Shown here: positions 1 to 14,688 of the stretch, piece by piece
Position numbering within the stretch: position 1 is the stretch's first letter
Layout of the letters: every line of letters begins with the position of its first letter
DNA from: Laburnicola sp. R22_1
Lineage: Eukaryota > Ascomycota > Dothideomycetes > Pleosporales > Didymosphaeriaceae
DNA length: 64,000 nucleotides
NCBI GenBank assembly: GCA_014281115.1
Contig: JACONQ010000007.1
Location: 2,170,001 to 2,234,000 of the forward strand
Direction: 5' to 3'
Notes under the pieces: model-generated
Database searches by the model: none
What the model was told of the DNA's origin: nothing
Seen by the model: the letters and a program-made list of their open reading frames with translations, nothing else
Translations under genes and position numbers: made by a program

Positions 1-677
1 TATCAATATTATCATGGTTTCAGGAACTAAATCGCTTATGAGTGATGGATCTAGGCATTGATTTGGCAACGTAGATGCTGGTATTGGGCGGGCATACTGG
101 AAATGTTATTATTTCGAGAGGGTTGACGAGGCCGATTGTTGACTATTGATTCAGAGCATTGTGCATCTCGCACACCACGCATGTGAGACCTGTTAAGTTA
201 ATAGAAGGGGTTTAGTTTATGCTGAAAGTGGCGTGCACGCCACGGTGTCGGTCGCGACTTCCTTTGCCCTGCATTGGTGCGGGGCAAAAGCATCAACAAA
301 ATAAACAACAGATGCCAGCTGCTGTTCGGGCGCTGTAAACCAATAAACATCATCTACTTGGCCAACGCCGTTGACTGCTTTCCAAAAAGTGGCGTTGGTT
401 TCCGTGATCGAAACGCCAATCATAACCCGAAACTAGATCCCTGCGGCGGGCAATGTGCGTTGTTCCACGGCGCGCGTCGCACGGTCCCGATCGCGTCTAA
501 CTAATTTCCTCACCCTGGCTGGCTGGGGAACTACGCTTTTCGACATTCATCGTCTCTGGGCTGCCCGCACCCTCTCTCGCCTTGATCGATACCTATTAGC
601 CGCCCTCTCCTCCCCTTGCAGTCCACCGAAGCGGCGCAACACATGTCTCCAAGGCCGAAGCACATTTGAACGACAAT
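1..677. other. Left-edge intergenic / dynein 5' region
   Basis: No supportable gene was found. Only short overlapping open frames with no family resemblance are present. The right-hand part (roughly 450-677) is CT-rich and probably holds the promoter and 5' UTR of the dynein gene. Confidence 0.5.
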
Positions 678-3600
678 ATGGAGGCACCGCTGGCTCCAGG
701 GGCGGCCAACGGCAGCATACGCTCACCTAGTCCCGCGCCACCCGCAATCGACCCCCAGATCATAGTCGACTATATCGAGAGAGTGCTCGAGGTCAATCTC
801 GGCGCCTCAAATGCAGACCTTCGCGCGCCCGGCAGTCTGCTCTCACCGTCCAAGATCGACGACACGCTGCAGCGCTGCACCCGCTTTGCGCTCGAGTCGC
901 AGAAGGTCATCTATCTGGTCAAGGACCGGCTGGACGATGCTCGCATCGACGGGCTGGACGGCGCAAATGGCAAGTGGTTACCCACAACGATGGCAGGAGC
1001 GACTCCGCTAACTGCCGCATCAGGCGTCACCCAGCACTTCTCGTACCTTCTTTCTTCCGAGCTTGTGGATTCTCCCACATGCGCCGCCTTTGTTGTCATT
1101 TCCAAGCGACCGATACCCATAGATCCAGCGATACCCATAACGGAACAAGTGCAGATCACAACTCTGCCGGGTTTCTCAGCTTCTAATACCGCAACATCGC
1201 AAGATGCCTCTCCTTACGAATTCATACGTTCTATACTATCAAATTCGGTGCAACCGTACTTTAATACCTTTACAAAAGGCCAGCAGAGCTTGGCGGGAAC
1301 GTCGTTGAAGGGGGACAATGAAGCTAGATCAGGTATACCGGCAGCCAAGAGGAAGTTTCTGGAGCTGGACTTGAGCTTGCGTAATTTGGGAGATAATGTG
1401 GAGATTCCGCAGCTGCTCTTGCCGCTGCATCCTATTATCAAAAACGCGGTGGACGCAGCAGAAGCGGAAAACAAGAAACCATCGCCGGAGCATCTGCCCG
1501 CCGCCATCGTGACGGACAGCACTTTCCTGAACGGCTTGCAAGCCACTGTCAATGGCTGGATCAAATCGATACAGACCATTACCAAGACTTCGCGTCAGGT
1601 TTCTACGGGTACGGCTACGCAAGAAATCAATTTCTGGCTTTCGATGGAGTCAAGATTGGAGGATATTGAGACGCAACTGAGCAGCCCTGGCGTCAAACTA
1701 ACATTGGACGTCCTCAAGAATGCGAAGCGCTTCCAGGCGACTGTTAGTTTTAGCGCTGACACTGGTTTGAAAGAGACTTCTGAAAAGGTGTCCAAGTATA
1801 ATCAGTTGATGCGCGAATTCCCGATAGGAGAGTTGCTTTCTGCCACGTCGCTGCAGAAGGTGCAAGAAGCTATCCAGCAAATTTTTAGCCACATGAACAA
1901 GAAGCTGCGCATTTGCCCATACCCGGTTGAACGTGCGTTGCCCCTTGTAGAGGCCATTTCTGCTGATCTCGACACAACCCTGCACGATCTTCTTAGAGGG
2001 AAAGAGTTGATGGCCATGGATTTCCCGGAATTTCAAGCCGTGATGGATGTTGCGGAAAGCATATGGCGGACATGGGACGGGAGCGTCAAGGACTTCACCA
2101 ACGTTGCTCGTGAGGTGACTAGGCGAAGGAACGAAAAATTCATCCCCATCAAGTTCACGGCTCGTCACCGACAGACCGAAGAGCGGATCCGTTATGTGGC
2201 CACCTTCAGGAAAAACCACGAGCAGCTGCAGCGCACGATAGTAACCGTCCTCGGATCGCAATCTTCCCTTGCCGCATTCGCTGATAGCGTGGAGGGTAAG
2301 GAAGCTGTAATTGTGGAAGAGATGGGAGACGTTGACGCTGTGAAAGAAGTTGAGAAGGCGTACGACGTGTTGAAGGACGTTGATGTGCTTGATGTTACAC
2401 CAGAGGGAACGCGCCTCTTCGAGCAGGCCGAGCAAAAGTATAATGAGCGCACCTCCCGCGTAGAGAACTCTATCATTGCTAGGCTCAGGGATCGTCTCGG
2501 TACCGCAAAGACAGCCAATGAGATGTTCCGCGTCTTCTCAAAGTTTAACCCGCTTTTCGTGCGTCCGAAGATTCGAGGAGCCATATCCGAGTACCAAACC
2601 CAACTCATCGAAAATGTCAAGCAGGACATCTCGGCGCTTCACGAGCGATTCAAGCGACAGTATGGAAACTCTGAAGCGCACGCTATGGCGCAGCTTCGAG
2701 ATTTTCCTCCCGTATCCGGTGCGGTGATCTGGGCCCGACAGATCGAGACGCAGCTGGAAAACTACATGGGCAAAGTCGAAGACATCTTAGGAAAAGAGTG
2801 GGCACTGCATGCAGAGGGACAGAAGCTGCAGGCCGAGAGCAGTATGTTCAAGAAGAAGCTCGACACTCGACCGATCTTTGAGTCATGGCTACAGGAAGTG
2901 GCACGACGGAAGTTGTCAATATCCGGGCGATTGTTCCTTATTGGCCGGAATCGTGCGGCTGGCAACATTCTCGAATTGCACGTGAACTTCGATGCGCAGG
3001 TCATTGCTCTTTTCAAAGAAGTTCGGAACCTCACCTGGCGGGGCTACCAAGTGCCCCACGGCATCAACAACATCTCCAAGGAAGCCAAGCGGGTTTATCC
3101 TTATGCTGTCAGCTTGATGGAAAGCGTGCGTACCTACACTCAGACAGTTCGCTCTATCGTGGAGTTGACAGGTGTTGCCCTGCTGTTGAACGGATACCTC
3201 AACGATGTGCAAGGCCTGGTCGGTAAAGGTGTTCCCCTCAAATGGGAGTCATTCGTTCATGCATACGACCTCCACATTCGGCAATCTGCTTTTCCGAATG
3301 GTGCGCCCGGCAGCGTACGGAGCGAGAGCAAGCATGTGCAATTTGTACGAGAATTCGCTGCATCCACTTCGCTCTTGCAGACAAAGGTCTCTACGCTGGT
3401 AGCTATCAACACGACCGTCCAGAAGGCGTTGAAGGATTTGGAGACATGTTCTTACAACGCTGATGCCTTCCGCCAACACTTGGAGATCGTGCAACGATCG
3501 GTCGACCAGCTCAATCTTGAGAACTATGCCAATCTAGGAACCTGGGTGGCAGATATGAACTCGCGCATTGAGGCCATATTGCTTGTTCGTTTGAACCGCG

Positions 3601-6600
3601 CTATCTCACAGTGGATCGAGGTATTCTCCAATGCCAACTCGGACGAAGACCGACGACCTGTTAGCCAACCTGCACCAGCGGAAACTACCGAAGAAAAGCC
3701 TACTCTCTCCCGCTTAACACTAGAGATCACGATGCGCAACCAGGTCATCTATCTGAACCCACCCGTTGAGTACGCGCGTGCAAGTTGGTTAGAGCAGCTC
3801 CAGCAGTGGCTTGCGGTTATCTGTACCCTTCAGAAAATCAAGGCTTCGCGATACGAGATGCGACTGGAGGCAGCAGACGATGCATCTACAACCCAATTCT
3901 CTAACCTAGCCAGCCTGTGTACAGACGCCTTGATGGAAGTATACGGTGCCGTTGAAGGCAAACTTCACGATATTTCCTCTTACGTGGATGAATGGTTGCA
4001 ATTCCAGTCTCTTTGGGACTTGCAATCTGATCAGGTCTACGACATTCTCGGCGAAGATTTATCGCGCTGGTTACAATTGCTTCAAGAGATCCGCAAGACT
4101 CGTGACACATTCGACACTTCTGACGTCAACCGCCATTTTGGATATGTCACGGTCGACTACGAGCAGGTACAAAATAAAGTGAGCGCGAAGTATGACCAGT
4201 GGCAACAAGAAATCCTCCTGAAGTTCGCCGGCAGACTTGGACAGCGGATGTTCGAAATCTTCACGCAAATAGAGAAGGCTCGCAAAGATCTGGAAGTGCA
4301 GACTCTGGAGGCTTCGTCGACGGCGCAGGCGGTATCTTTCATTACTGTGGTCGAGCAGTCAAAGCGGAAGGTTCTGGAATGGGAGCCTGAAATCGATGTT
4401 TTTAGGCAGGGCAACTCCACGCTCGTTCGCCAGCGTTATCAGACCCCGCCTGACTGGGTCCATATAGACCAGATCGACCACGAGTGGCAAATGCTCACGG
4501 ATGTTCTAGAGCGGAAGTCGAAGATTGCCAGTGATCAGAGGGATGCTCTCCGAGCCAAGATTGACGCCGAGGACAAGGTGGTTAACCGGAAGATCGCCGA
4601 CATCATCTCGGAGTGGGCGGAAGAGAAACCAGTTGCTGGTAACATTCGCCCTGAGGAGGCTTCACAAACGCTTGAGAGATTCGACAAGAAACTAAACCAG
4701 CTGCAATCCGAATCGGAGAACATTTCCAAAGCGAAAGACGCCCTCAACCTCCCGAAATCCAACGAAACCGCTCTCACTGCTGTCCTGGAAGAAGTACAAG
4801 ACTTCAAGTCCGTCTGGGCATCCCTGGCCACCATTTGGGAGAGCATAGATGGCCTCCGCGAAACCCTTTGGAATAGCATCCAGCCACGCAAACTGCGCCA
4901 GAGCCTGGACAACCTGCTCAAGATGACCAAGGATATGCCGAGTCGAATGCGCCAATACCAAGCTTTTGAGTACGTACAGACTACGTTGAAACAGCTACTA
5001 AAGGAAAACGCCATCCTTAGCGATCTGCGATCAGATGCTGTACGGGAGCGACACTGGGTTCGGATCTTCAAGCAACTAAAACCGTCCAAGCGGTACTCGG
5101 CCATTTCAATGACACTCGGCGAAGTTTGGGACCTCAAGCTTGGCCCGAGTGAGAAGATCATTCGCGATGTCATCACACAAGCCCAAGGCGAAATGGCACT
5201 CGAGGAGTTCTTGAAGCAAGTCCGTGAGACTTGGCAGAACTACGCGTTGGAACTCGTAAACTATCAGAATAAGTGCCGCCTCATTCGTGGATGGGACGAT
5301 CTTTTCGCCAAGTGCAGCGAGAACTTGAACTCATTACAAGCCATGAGGCACTCACCGTATTACAAAGAATTCGAAGAGGATGCGTCAGCATGGGAAGACA
5401 GGCTCAACCGTGTCCACGTTCTCTTTGATGTCTGGATTGATGTGCAGCGTCAATGGGTGTATCTCGAGGGTGTTTTCACGGGCAATGCCGACATCAAGCT
5501 TTTGTTGCCTATGGAATCCTCACGCTTTCAAAACATCAACTCGGAGTTCTTGTCTGTCATGAAGAAAGTGTCCCGACAGCCCTTCGTTCTCGAAGTACTC
5601 AACATCTCGGGTGTCCAAAAGTCTCTCGAACGTCTTGCGGAACTTCTAAACAAAATTCAGAAGGCTCTCGGCGAGTACTTGGAGCGGGAACGTGTGTCCT
5701 TCCCTCGCTTCTACTTTGTCGGTGACGAGGACCTTCTCGAGATTATCGGTAACAGCAATGATACATCCCGCATCGCCAAGCATTTGCGGAAGATGTTCGC
5801 AGGTATCTCTGGCCTCATCACGGATGAAGATGGTATCATCAAGGGGTTCACTTCGAAGGAGGGTGAAGAGGTGCTACTCCGCAAAGATATCTCGCTGATC
5901 AAGACACCGCGAATCAACGAGTGGCTAGGCGCCCTGGAGCTAAACATGAAGACGGCCCTCGCAGAGCTCACATTCGAAGCTTACCAGGAGTTTGAACAGC
6001 TGATGGCGCCCGAGTCCATGGACCAAGAGGCTTTCGAGGCCTATATTGACAAGTATCCTGCCCAAGTGGTCGTGCTCGGAACACAGGTAGCTTGGTCACA
6101 CGCAGTGGAGAAGTCTCTTACCGAAGAGGGCACTTCGCTACCGCAGCTGTACGAGAAACAGGTCAACATCCTGAAATTACTGGCCACTTCGGTTCTAGGC
6201 GACCTAGAAATCATTCAACGAAGGAAGTGTGAGCACCTGATTACAGAGTTCGTGCACCAACGCGATGTCATTCACAGGCTTCAAAAGGTCGGAGCAAGCT
6301 CGCCTACTCACCACTTGTGGCTACTCACCATGCGCTATATGTACGAGCCAAACAATGACCTGCTTCAGCGGTTAAAGATCAAGATGGCGAACGCAGTCCT
6401 GGATTACGGTTACGAATACCTGGGTGTGGCAGAACGACTTGTCCGCACCCCACTCACGGATCGATGCTTCCTTACTCTTACACAAGCCTTGTGCCAGCGT
6501 CTGGGAGGTTCGCCGTACGGACCCGCTGGTACTGGAAAAACGGAATCAGTGAAGGCGTTGGGTGTACAACTCGGTCGCTTCACTCTTGTCTTCTGTTGTG

Positions 6601-9600
6601 ATGACACATTCGATTTCCAAGCCATGGGTCGCATCTTCCTTGGTATCTGCCAGGTCGGTGCCTGGGGTTGTTTCGATGAGTTCAACCGTCTGGAGGAGCG
6701 CATTCTGTCCGCCGTTTCTCAGCAAGTACAAAACATCCAGCTTGGTTTGCGCAAGGGTGCTCAAGATGAAAAGGCCCAGATTGACCTAGTCGGTCGTCAG
6801 CTTAGGGTAAACCTCAATACCGGCATCTTCATCACAATGAATCCTGGATACGCAGGTCGTTCGAACTTGCCCGACAACTTGAAGAAGCTCTTCCGAAGTG
6901 TTGCCATGTCCAAGCCCGACAAGGAACTGATTTCGGAAGTCATGCTATACTCTCAGGGTTTCTCTCAGGCAAAGGAGCTGTCAAAGCAAGTCGTCCCTTT
7001 CTTCGACAAGTGCTCCGTCGAACTTTCCAAGCAAGCGCATTACGATTTCGGTCTTCGTGCGTTGAAGAGCGTGCTTGTCAGCTCCGGTGGCCTTAAACGA
7101 GCTCGCATTGCCTCACCAGGGTCGCAACCAGCCGATGAAGCCGTCATGGAACCTCAGATCATCATACAGAGTTTGCGGGAAACCATGGCGCCAAAGTTGA
7201 TCCGATCCGATGTCGAGATCATGAAAGTTATTGAAGGAGAGGCTTTCCCGGGTATTGAGTACATTCCTGCTCCTCTCGACAAGCTCCAGGAGGCCATTCG
7301 TAAGTCCGCCGCGGAATCAAAGTTCGTTGTCAGCGATGCCTGGATGATGAAGATCATTCAGCTTTACCAAATTCAGAATCTGCATCACGGTGTCATGATG
7401 GTTGGCTCATCTGGCTCCGGTAAATCTGCCGCCTGGAAGACCTTACTCGCAGCCCTCCAGACCGTAGAGGGCGTGGAAGGTGTCTGCCACGTTATCGACC
7501 CAAAGGTTATGTCTAAAGAGATGCTATACGGAAGCATGGACAGCACCACACGCGAGTGGACCGATGGTCTCTTCACCAGCATTCTTCGAAAAATTGTCGA
7601 CAATCTCCGTGGCGAAGACACCAAGCGTCACTGGATAGTGTTCGACGGTGATGTGGATCCTGAATGGGTTGAAAACTTGAACTCCGTTCTCGATGACAAC
7701 AAGCTCCTCACTCTGCCTAATGGTGAACGTCTCAACCTACCTCCGAATGTCCGTATCATGTTCGAGGTTGAGACATTGAAATATGCTACACTGGCTACTG
7801 TCTCCCGCTGTGGCATGGTCTGGTTCAGCGACGACACGGTGGATGTCGATATGATGATCAAGAATTACATTGAGAACCTCAAGACCGTTCCTTTCGACGA
7901 TATCGAGGACGATTCGGTGGCACCAGGCCAGATGTCTCAGAAGACGCTTGCCACGCAAGCTCTGATCGCAGAGTTCCTACTCATCAAACTTACGCAGGAT
8001 CATTTCATCAAGAAAGCGCTCAGTATGGCGAAGAAGTTCAAGCACATTATGGAGTACACCGAAATCCGTGCTCTGAACACCTTGTTTTCCTTGCTCAACA
8101 AGGCTTGCCGCAATGTGCTCGAATATAATGTTCAGCACCAGGACTTCCCTCTCGAGGACGACAAGATGGAGGCTTACATATCAAAGAAATTGCTCCTTGC
8201 TTTGGTATGGGCTCTTGTGGGTGACTGCCCTCTGTCCGACCGCAAACAGTTTGGTGACCTCATTGCCGGTATGACGGATGTCGAACTTCCAGTACTCAAC
8301 GAATCGACCTCGCTCATCGACTATGATGTCAAGCCCGACAGGTCAGACTGGGACATGTGGCAAAACCAGGTGCCAAACGTGGAAGTCAACACGCACTCCA
8401 TCATCCAGACCGACGTGGTCATTCCCACACTTGATACTGTCCGCCACGAGGACGTCCTGTACTCTTGGCTGGCCGAGCACAAGCCTCTCCTGCTTTGCGG
8501 CCCGCCAGGTTCCGGCAAAACCATGACTCTGTTTAGTGCACTTCGCAAGTTGCCAAATATGCAGGTTGTGGGTCTCAACTTCTCAAGTGCCACAACCCCG
8601 GATCTGCTTATCAAGACTTTCGAGCAGTATTGCGAGTACAAGAAGACACTGAACGGAGTTCAACTCACGCCGACTCAAGTGGGTCGCTGGCTCATCATAT
8701 TCTGCGACGAGATCAACTTGCCTGCGCCTGACAAGTATGGCACCCAGCGAGCTATCTCTTTCCTCAGGCAGCTCGTGGAGCAGAACGGTTTCTGGAGGAC
8801 CTCCGATAAGACATGGGTCACGTTGGATCGCATTCAGTTCGTCGGTGCCTGTAACCCTCCCACAGATGCTGGCCGTACGCCAATGGGTCTCCGCTTCCTT
8901 CGCCATGCTCCGCTTGTCATGGTTGACTATCCTGGCGAGCAGTCTCTACTACAGATCTACGGCACCTTCAATAACGCTGTGCTAAAGATCATCCCGACCC
9001 TGCGTGGGTATGCGGAGTCCTTGACCAAAGCCATGGTCCAATTGTACGCCGAGTCACAAAAGCGATTCACTCCAGACATTCAGCCGCACTACGTTTACTC
9101 GCCGCGTGAGTTGACACGTTGGGTCCGTGGCGTATACGAAGCCCTGCGTCCGCTCGAAACTCTGCCGGTGGAAGGTCTCGTGAGGATTTGGGCACACGAG
9201 GCTCTTCGGCTATTCCAGGATCGTCTTATCGCCGAAGAGGAGCGAAAATGGACCGATGAGTGCGTGCATCGTGTGGCAATGGAAAATTTCCCGACCATCG
9301 ACGAAGAGAAGGCGCTCGGTGGACCTATCTTGTTCTCCAATTGGCTCTCAAAGAACTACGTCCCTGTGGAGCGTGATCAACTGCGCGACTTCGTCAAAGC
9401 ACGCCTTAAGACCTTCTGTGAGGAAGAAGTTGATGTCCCATTGATCCTCTTTAACGATGTGCTCGAGCACGTACTTCGTATCGATCGTGTGTTCCGGCAA
9501 CCTCAAGGTCATCTCATCTTGATCGGTGTCAGCGGGTCCGGAAAAACTACACTGTCTCGCTTCGTTGCTTGGATGAACGGGCTAAAGGTCTACCAAATCA

Positions 9601-12600
9601 AGGTCCATGGGAAGTATTCTGGGGAAGACTTTGATGAAGACTTGCGGAATGTGCTTCGCCGATGCGGCTGCAAAGGTGAAAAGATCTGCTTCATTATGGA
9701 CGAAGCGAACGTCCTCGACTCTGGATTCCTTGAGCGCATGAATACTCTGCTCGCGAATGCCGAAGTGCCTGGTCTCTTCGAAGGAGACGAGTACGCCTCG
9801 TTGATGACCGCCATCAAGGAGGGTGCTCAACGCCAAGGCACGATCCTTGACTCCCAAGAGGAACTTTACAAGTGGTTCACGGAACAAATCGTCAAGAATC
9901 TCCACGTTGTCTTTACGATGAACCCGCCTGAAGAAGGCCTCTCCTCCAAGGCTGCAACTAGTCCTGCTCTATTCAACCGTTGTGTGCTCAACTGGTTCGG
10001 CGACTGGTCCGATCAAGCGCTCTACCAGGTTGGCAGCGAACTTACCCTATCGGTCGATCTAGATCGAGCCAACTACAATGCGCCTGACAGCATCCCTGTT
10101 GCTTACCGTGGCCTCAATCTTCCACCTTCTCATCGCGAGAGCGTGGTCAACGCCATGGTATACGTTCACCACTCGCTGCATGGCTTCAATGGCAGGCTAC
10201 AGAAGCAACAGAACAAGAAGACATACCTCACGCCTCGCCACTTCCTGGATTTCGTGGCACAGTACGTCAAGTTGTACAACGAGAAGCGAGAGGAGCTGGA
10301 AGAACAGCAGCGCCATCTTAACGTCGGTTTGGAGAAGCTTCGTGAAACAGTCGTCCAGGTTCAGGAACTTCGAGTGAGCCTAGCACAGAAGAAGACACAG
10401 TTGGAAAAGAAGGATGCCGAAGCGAACGACAAACTACAGCGCATGGTAGCCGACCAGCGAGAAGCAGAGCAGAAAAAGTCGAGCTCGATTCAGATCCAAG
10501 CTCAGCTCGCCAAGGACGACGAGGAAATCAAGAAGCGTCAAGAAGTCGTCATGACTGACCTCGCCGCTGCCGAGCCTGCCGTGTTGGAGGCACAGAAGAG
10601 CGTGCAGAACATCAAGAGACAGCATCTCACCGAAGTACGATCTATGGGTAACCCGCCTATGGGTGTTAAGTTGGCGTTGGAGGCCGTTTGTACGCTCCTC
10701 GGCAATAAGGTTTCCGACTGGAAATCGATTGTTGCCGTGGTGAGGCGTGATGATTTCATTGCTAATATTGTGACATTCGACAATGAGAGACAGATGACTG
10801 CCCAGCTCCGGAAGAAAATGATGTCGGAATACCTTTCCAGAGAAGAGTTTACTTTCGAGAAGGTCAACCGTGCTTCTAAAGCTTGCGGTCCGCTTGTGCA
10901 ATGGGTTACTGCCCAGGTTCACTACTCCGATATTTTGGATCGCGTTGGACCGCTTCGCAATGAGGTGGAGAAGTTGGAGGAAGCTGCTCAGGCGACAAAG
11001 GATGAGGCAAAAGAGACAGAAGTCTTGATCCAGAACTTGGAGGACAGCATCGCTCAGTACAAGGCAGAATACGCTGCATTGATCAGCGAAACCCAGGCCA
11101 TCAAAGCCGAGATGAAGACAGTGGAATCGAAGGTTGAGCGTAGCTTGAAGCTGCTTGACAGTCTTTCCTCTGAGCGAACACGTTGGGAGGAGAGCAGCCG
11201 TTCTTTTGACTCCCAGATCGATACAATTGTCGGCGACGTTCTGGTTGCCGCCGCCTTCATTGCGTACGGAGGTTATTACGATCAACAATATAGGAAGGCC
11301 ATGATGGAGGATTGGCTACACCACCTATCGCTTTCGGGCATCACTTTCAAATCACCGAATCCGATCACCGAGTACCTCTCTACCGCGGATGAGAGGTTGA
11401 CGTGGCAACAGAACGGTCTACCTGTCGATGATCTTTGCACTGAAAATGCCATTGTCCTCAAGCGCTTCAACCGATACCCACTCATCATCGACCCATCTGG
11501 TAGAACTGCAGAGTTCCTACAGAACGAGAACAAAGACCGCCGACTTACCGTCACCAGCTTTTTGGATGATTCGTTTACGAAGCAACTTGAGAGCTCGCTC
11601 CGTTTCGGTAACCCCATTTTGATCCAGGACGCGGAATATCTGGATCCGATCCTCAACCATGTTCTGAACAAGGAATACCAGAAGACCGGAGGTCGTGTGC
11701 TTATCCAGCTTGGCAAACAGGAAATCGACTTCTCCCCAGCGTTTAAGCTGTATCTCTCTACGCGCGATCCTTCTGCCAACTTCGCGCCAGATATCTGCAG
11801 TCGTACCACTTTCGTCAATTTTACGGTGACGCAGAGCAGTCTGCAGACACAGACACTCAATGAGGTACTCAAATCCGAACGACCGGACGTGGATGAGCGA
11901 CGCTCGAACCTTATCAAGATGCAGGGTGAATTCGCCGTCCATCTGCGACAACTTGAGAAGCGCCTGCTGCAAGCCCTTAACGAGTCTCGAGGCAATATTC
12001 TTGATGACGATCTCGTTATTGAGACCCTGGAAACGTTGAAGAAGGAAGCTGCTGAGATTTCGGTCAAGGTTTCAGAGACTGCCGGTGTCATGACAGAGGT
12101 CGAGAACATCACAAAGGAATACACCGTTGTCGCTCGCTCATGCTCAGCTATCTTCGCGGTCTTGGAGCAACTGCACCATCTCAACCACTTCTACCAATTC
12201 TCATTGCAGTATTTCACCCAGATCTTCGGAGCTGTACTGCGCCAGGTCAGGAACTCCAGTATTTCCGGGCACACCGCTCGCATCGACCAAATCATCACCG
12301 ATCTCTTCATCGACACGTACCGCCGTACTTCGCTCTCGCTGCTTCAGAAGGATCGCGTTACCTTGGCAATGCTTTTGGTACAAGCTGCGCCCTACAAGAT
12401 GGACAAAACTCTGATTGACACGATCCTTGACGATGACCTGGATGGTGTTGATATCTCTTCTCATCCTGAACGCAAGGAAGAGGTGATGGCTCGCGCAGCG
12501 AAAGTATCTGTCTTCAAGTCTGAGATCAAGAACGTAAATGAGGCGGCTTGGGAACCATTCCTTGCAGAGGAGACTGGAGAACGACATGTGCCTCCAGCCT

Positions 12601-13809
12601 GGCCGGCGGACCTCAACAAGTACGACCAACAGTTGCGGGCACTTGTTCTTGTCAAGCTATTCAGAGCCGACCGCTTCGTACCTGCTGTTGAGCGCTTTGT
12701 TACCGAGGTGTTCGGAAAAGGTCTGCTGGATGCTAGTGGCGACCTGGGTGAGATCGTCAAACAAGTTAACGCGACAACCCCAGTCGCCCTCAGCTCCAGC
12801 CCCGGTTTCGACGCCAGCTACAAGGTCGACAATCTGGTCGAAAGGGAACGTGTTACCTGCTCCAACATTGCTATGGGGTCCAATGAAGGTGCTGCCACTG
12901 CCGACAAGGCCATCGCCAATGCCGCAACAACCGGTAACTGGGTACTTGTCAAGAACGTGCATCTCGCCACGGAGTGGCTCCAGTCGCTTGAGAAGAGGCT
13001 TGAAGCTCTCAAGCCTAATCCTGACTTCCGCCTCTTCTTGTCTATGGAGTCTAGCCCAAAGATCCCTGTCAATCTGCTTCGTGCATCGCGCGTCTTGTCT
13101 TACGAGCAGCCGGCCGGTATCCGCGCCAACATGAAAGACTCCTTGACTTCCTTGGCAGAGAGGGCCAACAAGCAGCCGGTTGAGAAGGCCCGTGTCTATC
13201 TCCTACTGTCCTTCCTCCATGCGGTTGTGCAAGAGCGCCTGCGATATGCGCCTACCTTGGGATGGAAAGGCTTCTGGGAGTTCAACGACAGTGATGTAAG
13301 TTTCTCAGCATCGGGTTACCAGGCGTGCACTAACATGATTACAGTATGAATGCTGCAGCTTCATCATAGACACTTGGGTTGACAACGTCGCTCAAGGCCG
13401 TTCCAATGTTGCTCCCGCAAAGATCCCCTGGGAGATGATTCGCACGCTCATCACCGAGATGTATGGTGGTAAGATCGACGACGAAGCCGACTTCCGCACG
13501 CTCGCTTCCATCGTCAACCAATGCATGACGCCGGTCGCTTTCGAGGACAACTTCAAGATTGTTCAGGACACAGAGCAGAGTCAGGGTCTAGAATTGCCCA
13601 GCAGTACTGGCTGGAAGGACTTCATGGGCTGGGTCAATGATCTGCCCGAGCGCGAGCCTCCGACTTACTTGGGCTTGCCGGCGAATGCAGAGAAGCTGTT
13701 GCTGGTTGGGCAGGCGAAGAGCATGGTGACGAATTTGAAGAGAGTGGTAGATATGCTGGATGAAGGGGAGCAGATCATGGCCGAGGCCGAGGGTGAAGCT
13801 GAGCCCTAG
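678..13809 (+). CDS. nudA: Cytoplasmic dynein 1 heavy chain
   Basis: Motor subunit of cytoplasmic dynein, which moves nuclei, early endosomes and other cargo toward microtubule minus ends. Two exons, 678-13295 and 13345-13809, are joined by a 49-nt intron (GTAAGT donor, CTAAC branch, ACAG acceptor) that restores the frame. The product is 4360 aa, matching full-length fungal dyneins. The start is the first ATG in frame (MEAPLAPG). The N-terminal ~1800 residues form the tail and linker. The AAA ring follows, with P-loops GPAGTGKT (~1948, AAA1), GSSGSGKS (~2242, AAA2), GPPGSGKT (~2608, AAA3) and GVSGSGKT (~2950, AAA4), and an AAA1 Walker B in CFDEFNR. Charged heptad stretches at about 3200-3300 and 3425-3510 are the two stalk coils around the microtubule-binding tip ([14 protein letters not shown]). 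AAA5, AAA6 and the C-terminal domain follow. It is a single-copy housekeeping gene and its frame is intact throughout. Confidence 0.98.
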
Positions 13810-14688
13810 TTGGTGCCGCTGTAGTCACGCTCCACGTGAGCATCATTTCCTTTGTTTTTCTCATTCTACGGAGACATAGCTAGGGTGGAGTGGCGCACAT
13901 GGCTTGTTTCAATGGCGGGAACATTGCATCAGTCTGATCTTCCATGGCATTGGCGCGATGGGTGTGGCACATGGAGTTTGGAGCGATGTTTTTTGGGTTG
14001 GGGTGCGGATATGCAGATATACCCCTCTCTTTTGTACTTTCTTCAGCATTACTCTCTTGATTGTGTTCAGGGTGTATGTGATGTGTAATATTTGTAGGCG
14101 ATGGCATGTACAGATTGTAATAGAGGCTTTCTGAATGGAGTTGCTAGGGTGTGCAAGTGAGGGTGATGTTGTATACAGTTGCTGGACTAAAGTTTGAGTA
14201 CAGTTGGCCTTTGTATCGCACGTCCGGGGGTAATGTATTGTACTTAGATTCTTGTCCTACTACTGGAATGTCTGATGGTGAGTCGCATTAAAGGTAATGT
14301 GTGGGGGTGGATGGTTGGTCAAGTGAGGGAGAAGAAACTAGTATTCGAAGCTTGCCGTCTCTGCGAAGTCTTGTTCTCTCTGATGTTGAAGCTATTTCAC
14401 CCTGTCTTACTTCTTGGAAACGCCACAACTCACGCGATACTGCACTCATCTCATCTTGAGACTGGAAGGACGCCTCTATCACCTCGAGACGTGACACATT
14501 GTATACAAATTACTTCGGCATTTTATCACCTATTTGCTCTTTGCTTAGCACCTCTCAGCTTAGAGTGTTGACGCGGCTGAAGAACCTCACTTCTGGGCAA
14601 CGATTGGCTCCATCTGAACGCTGACCGCGGATATTCGAGTCTGGAAGCTTCAGCATCCAACACGGAACAAGCGACTCCTCTGGACAAT
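13810..14688. other. Intergenic
   Basis: Dynein 3' flank and promoter side of the next gene. No coding, RNA or repeat signal was recognised. Confidence 0.5.

Noticed and set aside
666..677. Four extra N-terminal codons on dynein
   Set aside because: The first codon there is TTG; the ATG at 678 is the sensible start.
10434..12184. Long minus-strand open frames inside dynein (up to 300 codons)
   Set aside because: They lie antisense to conserved dynein coding sequence and show no family features.
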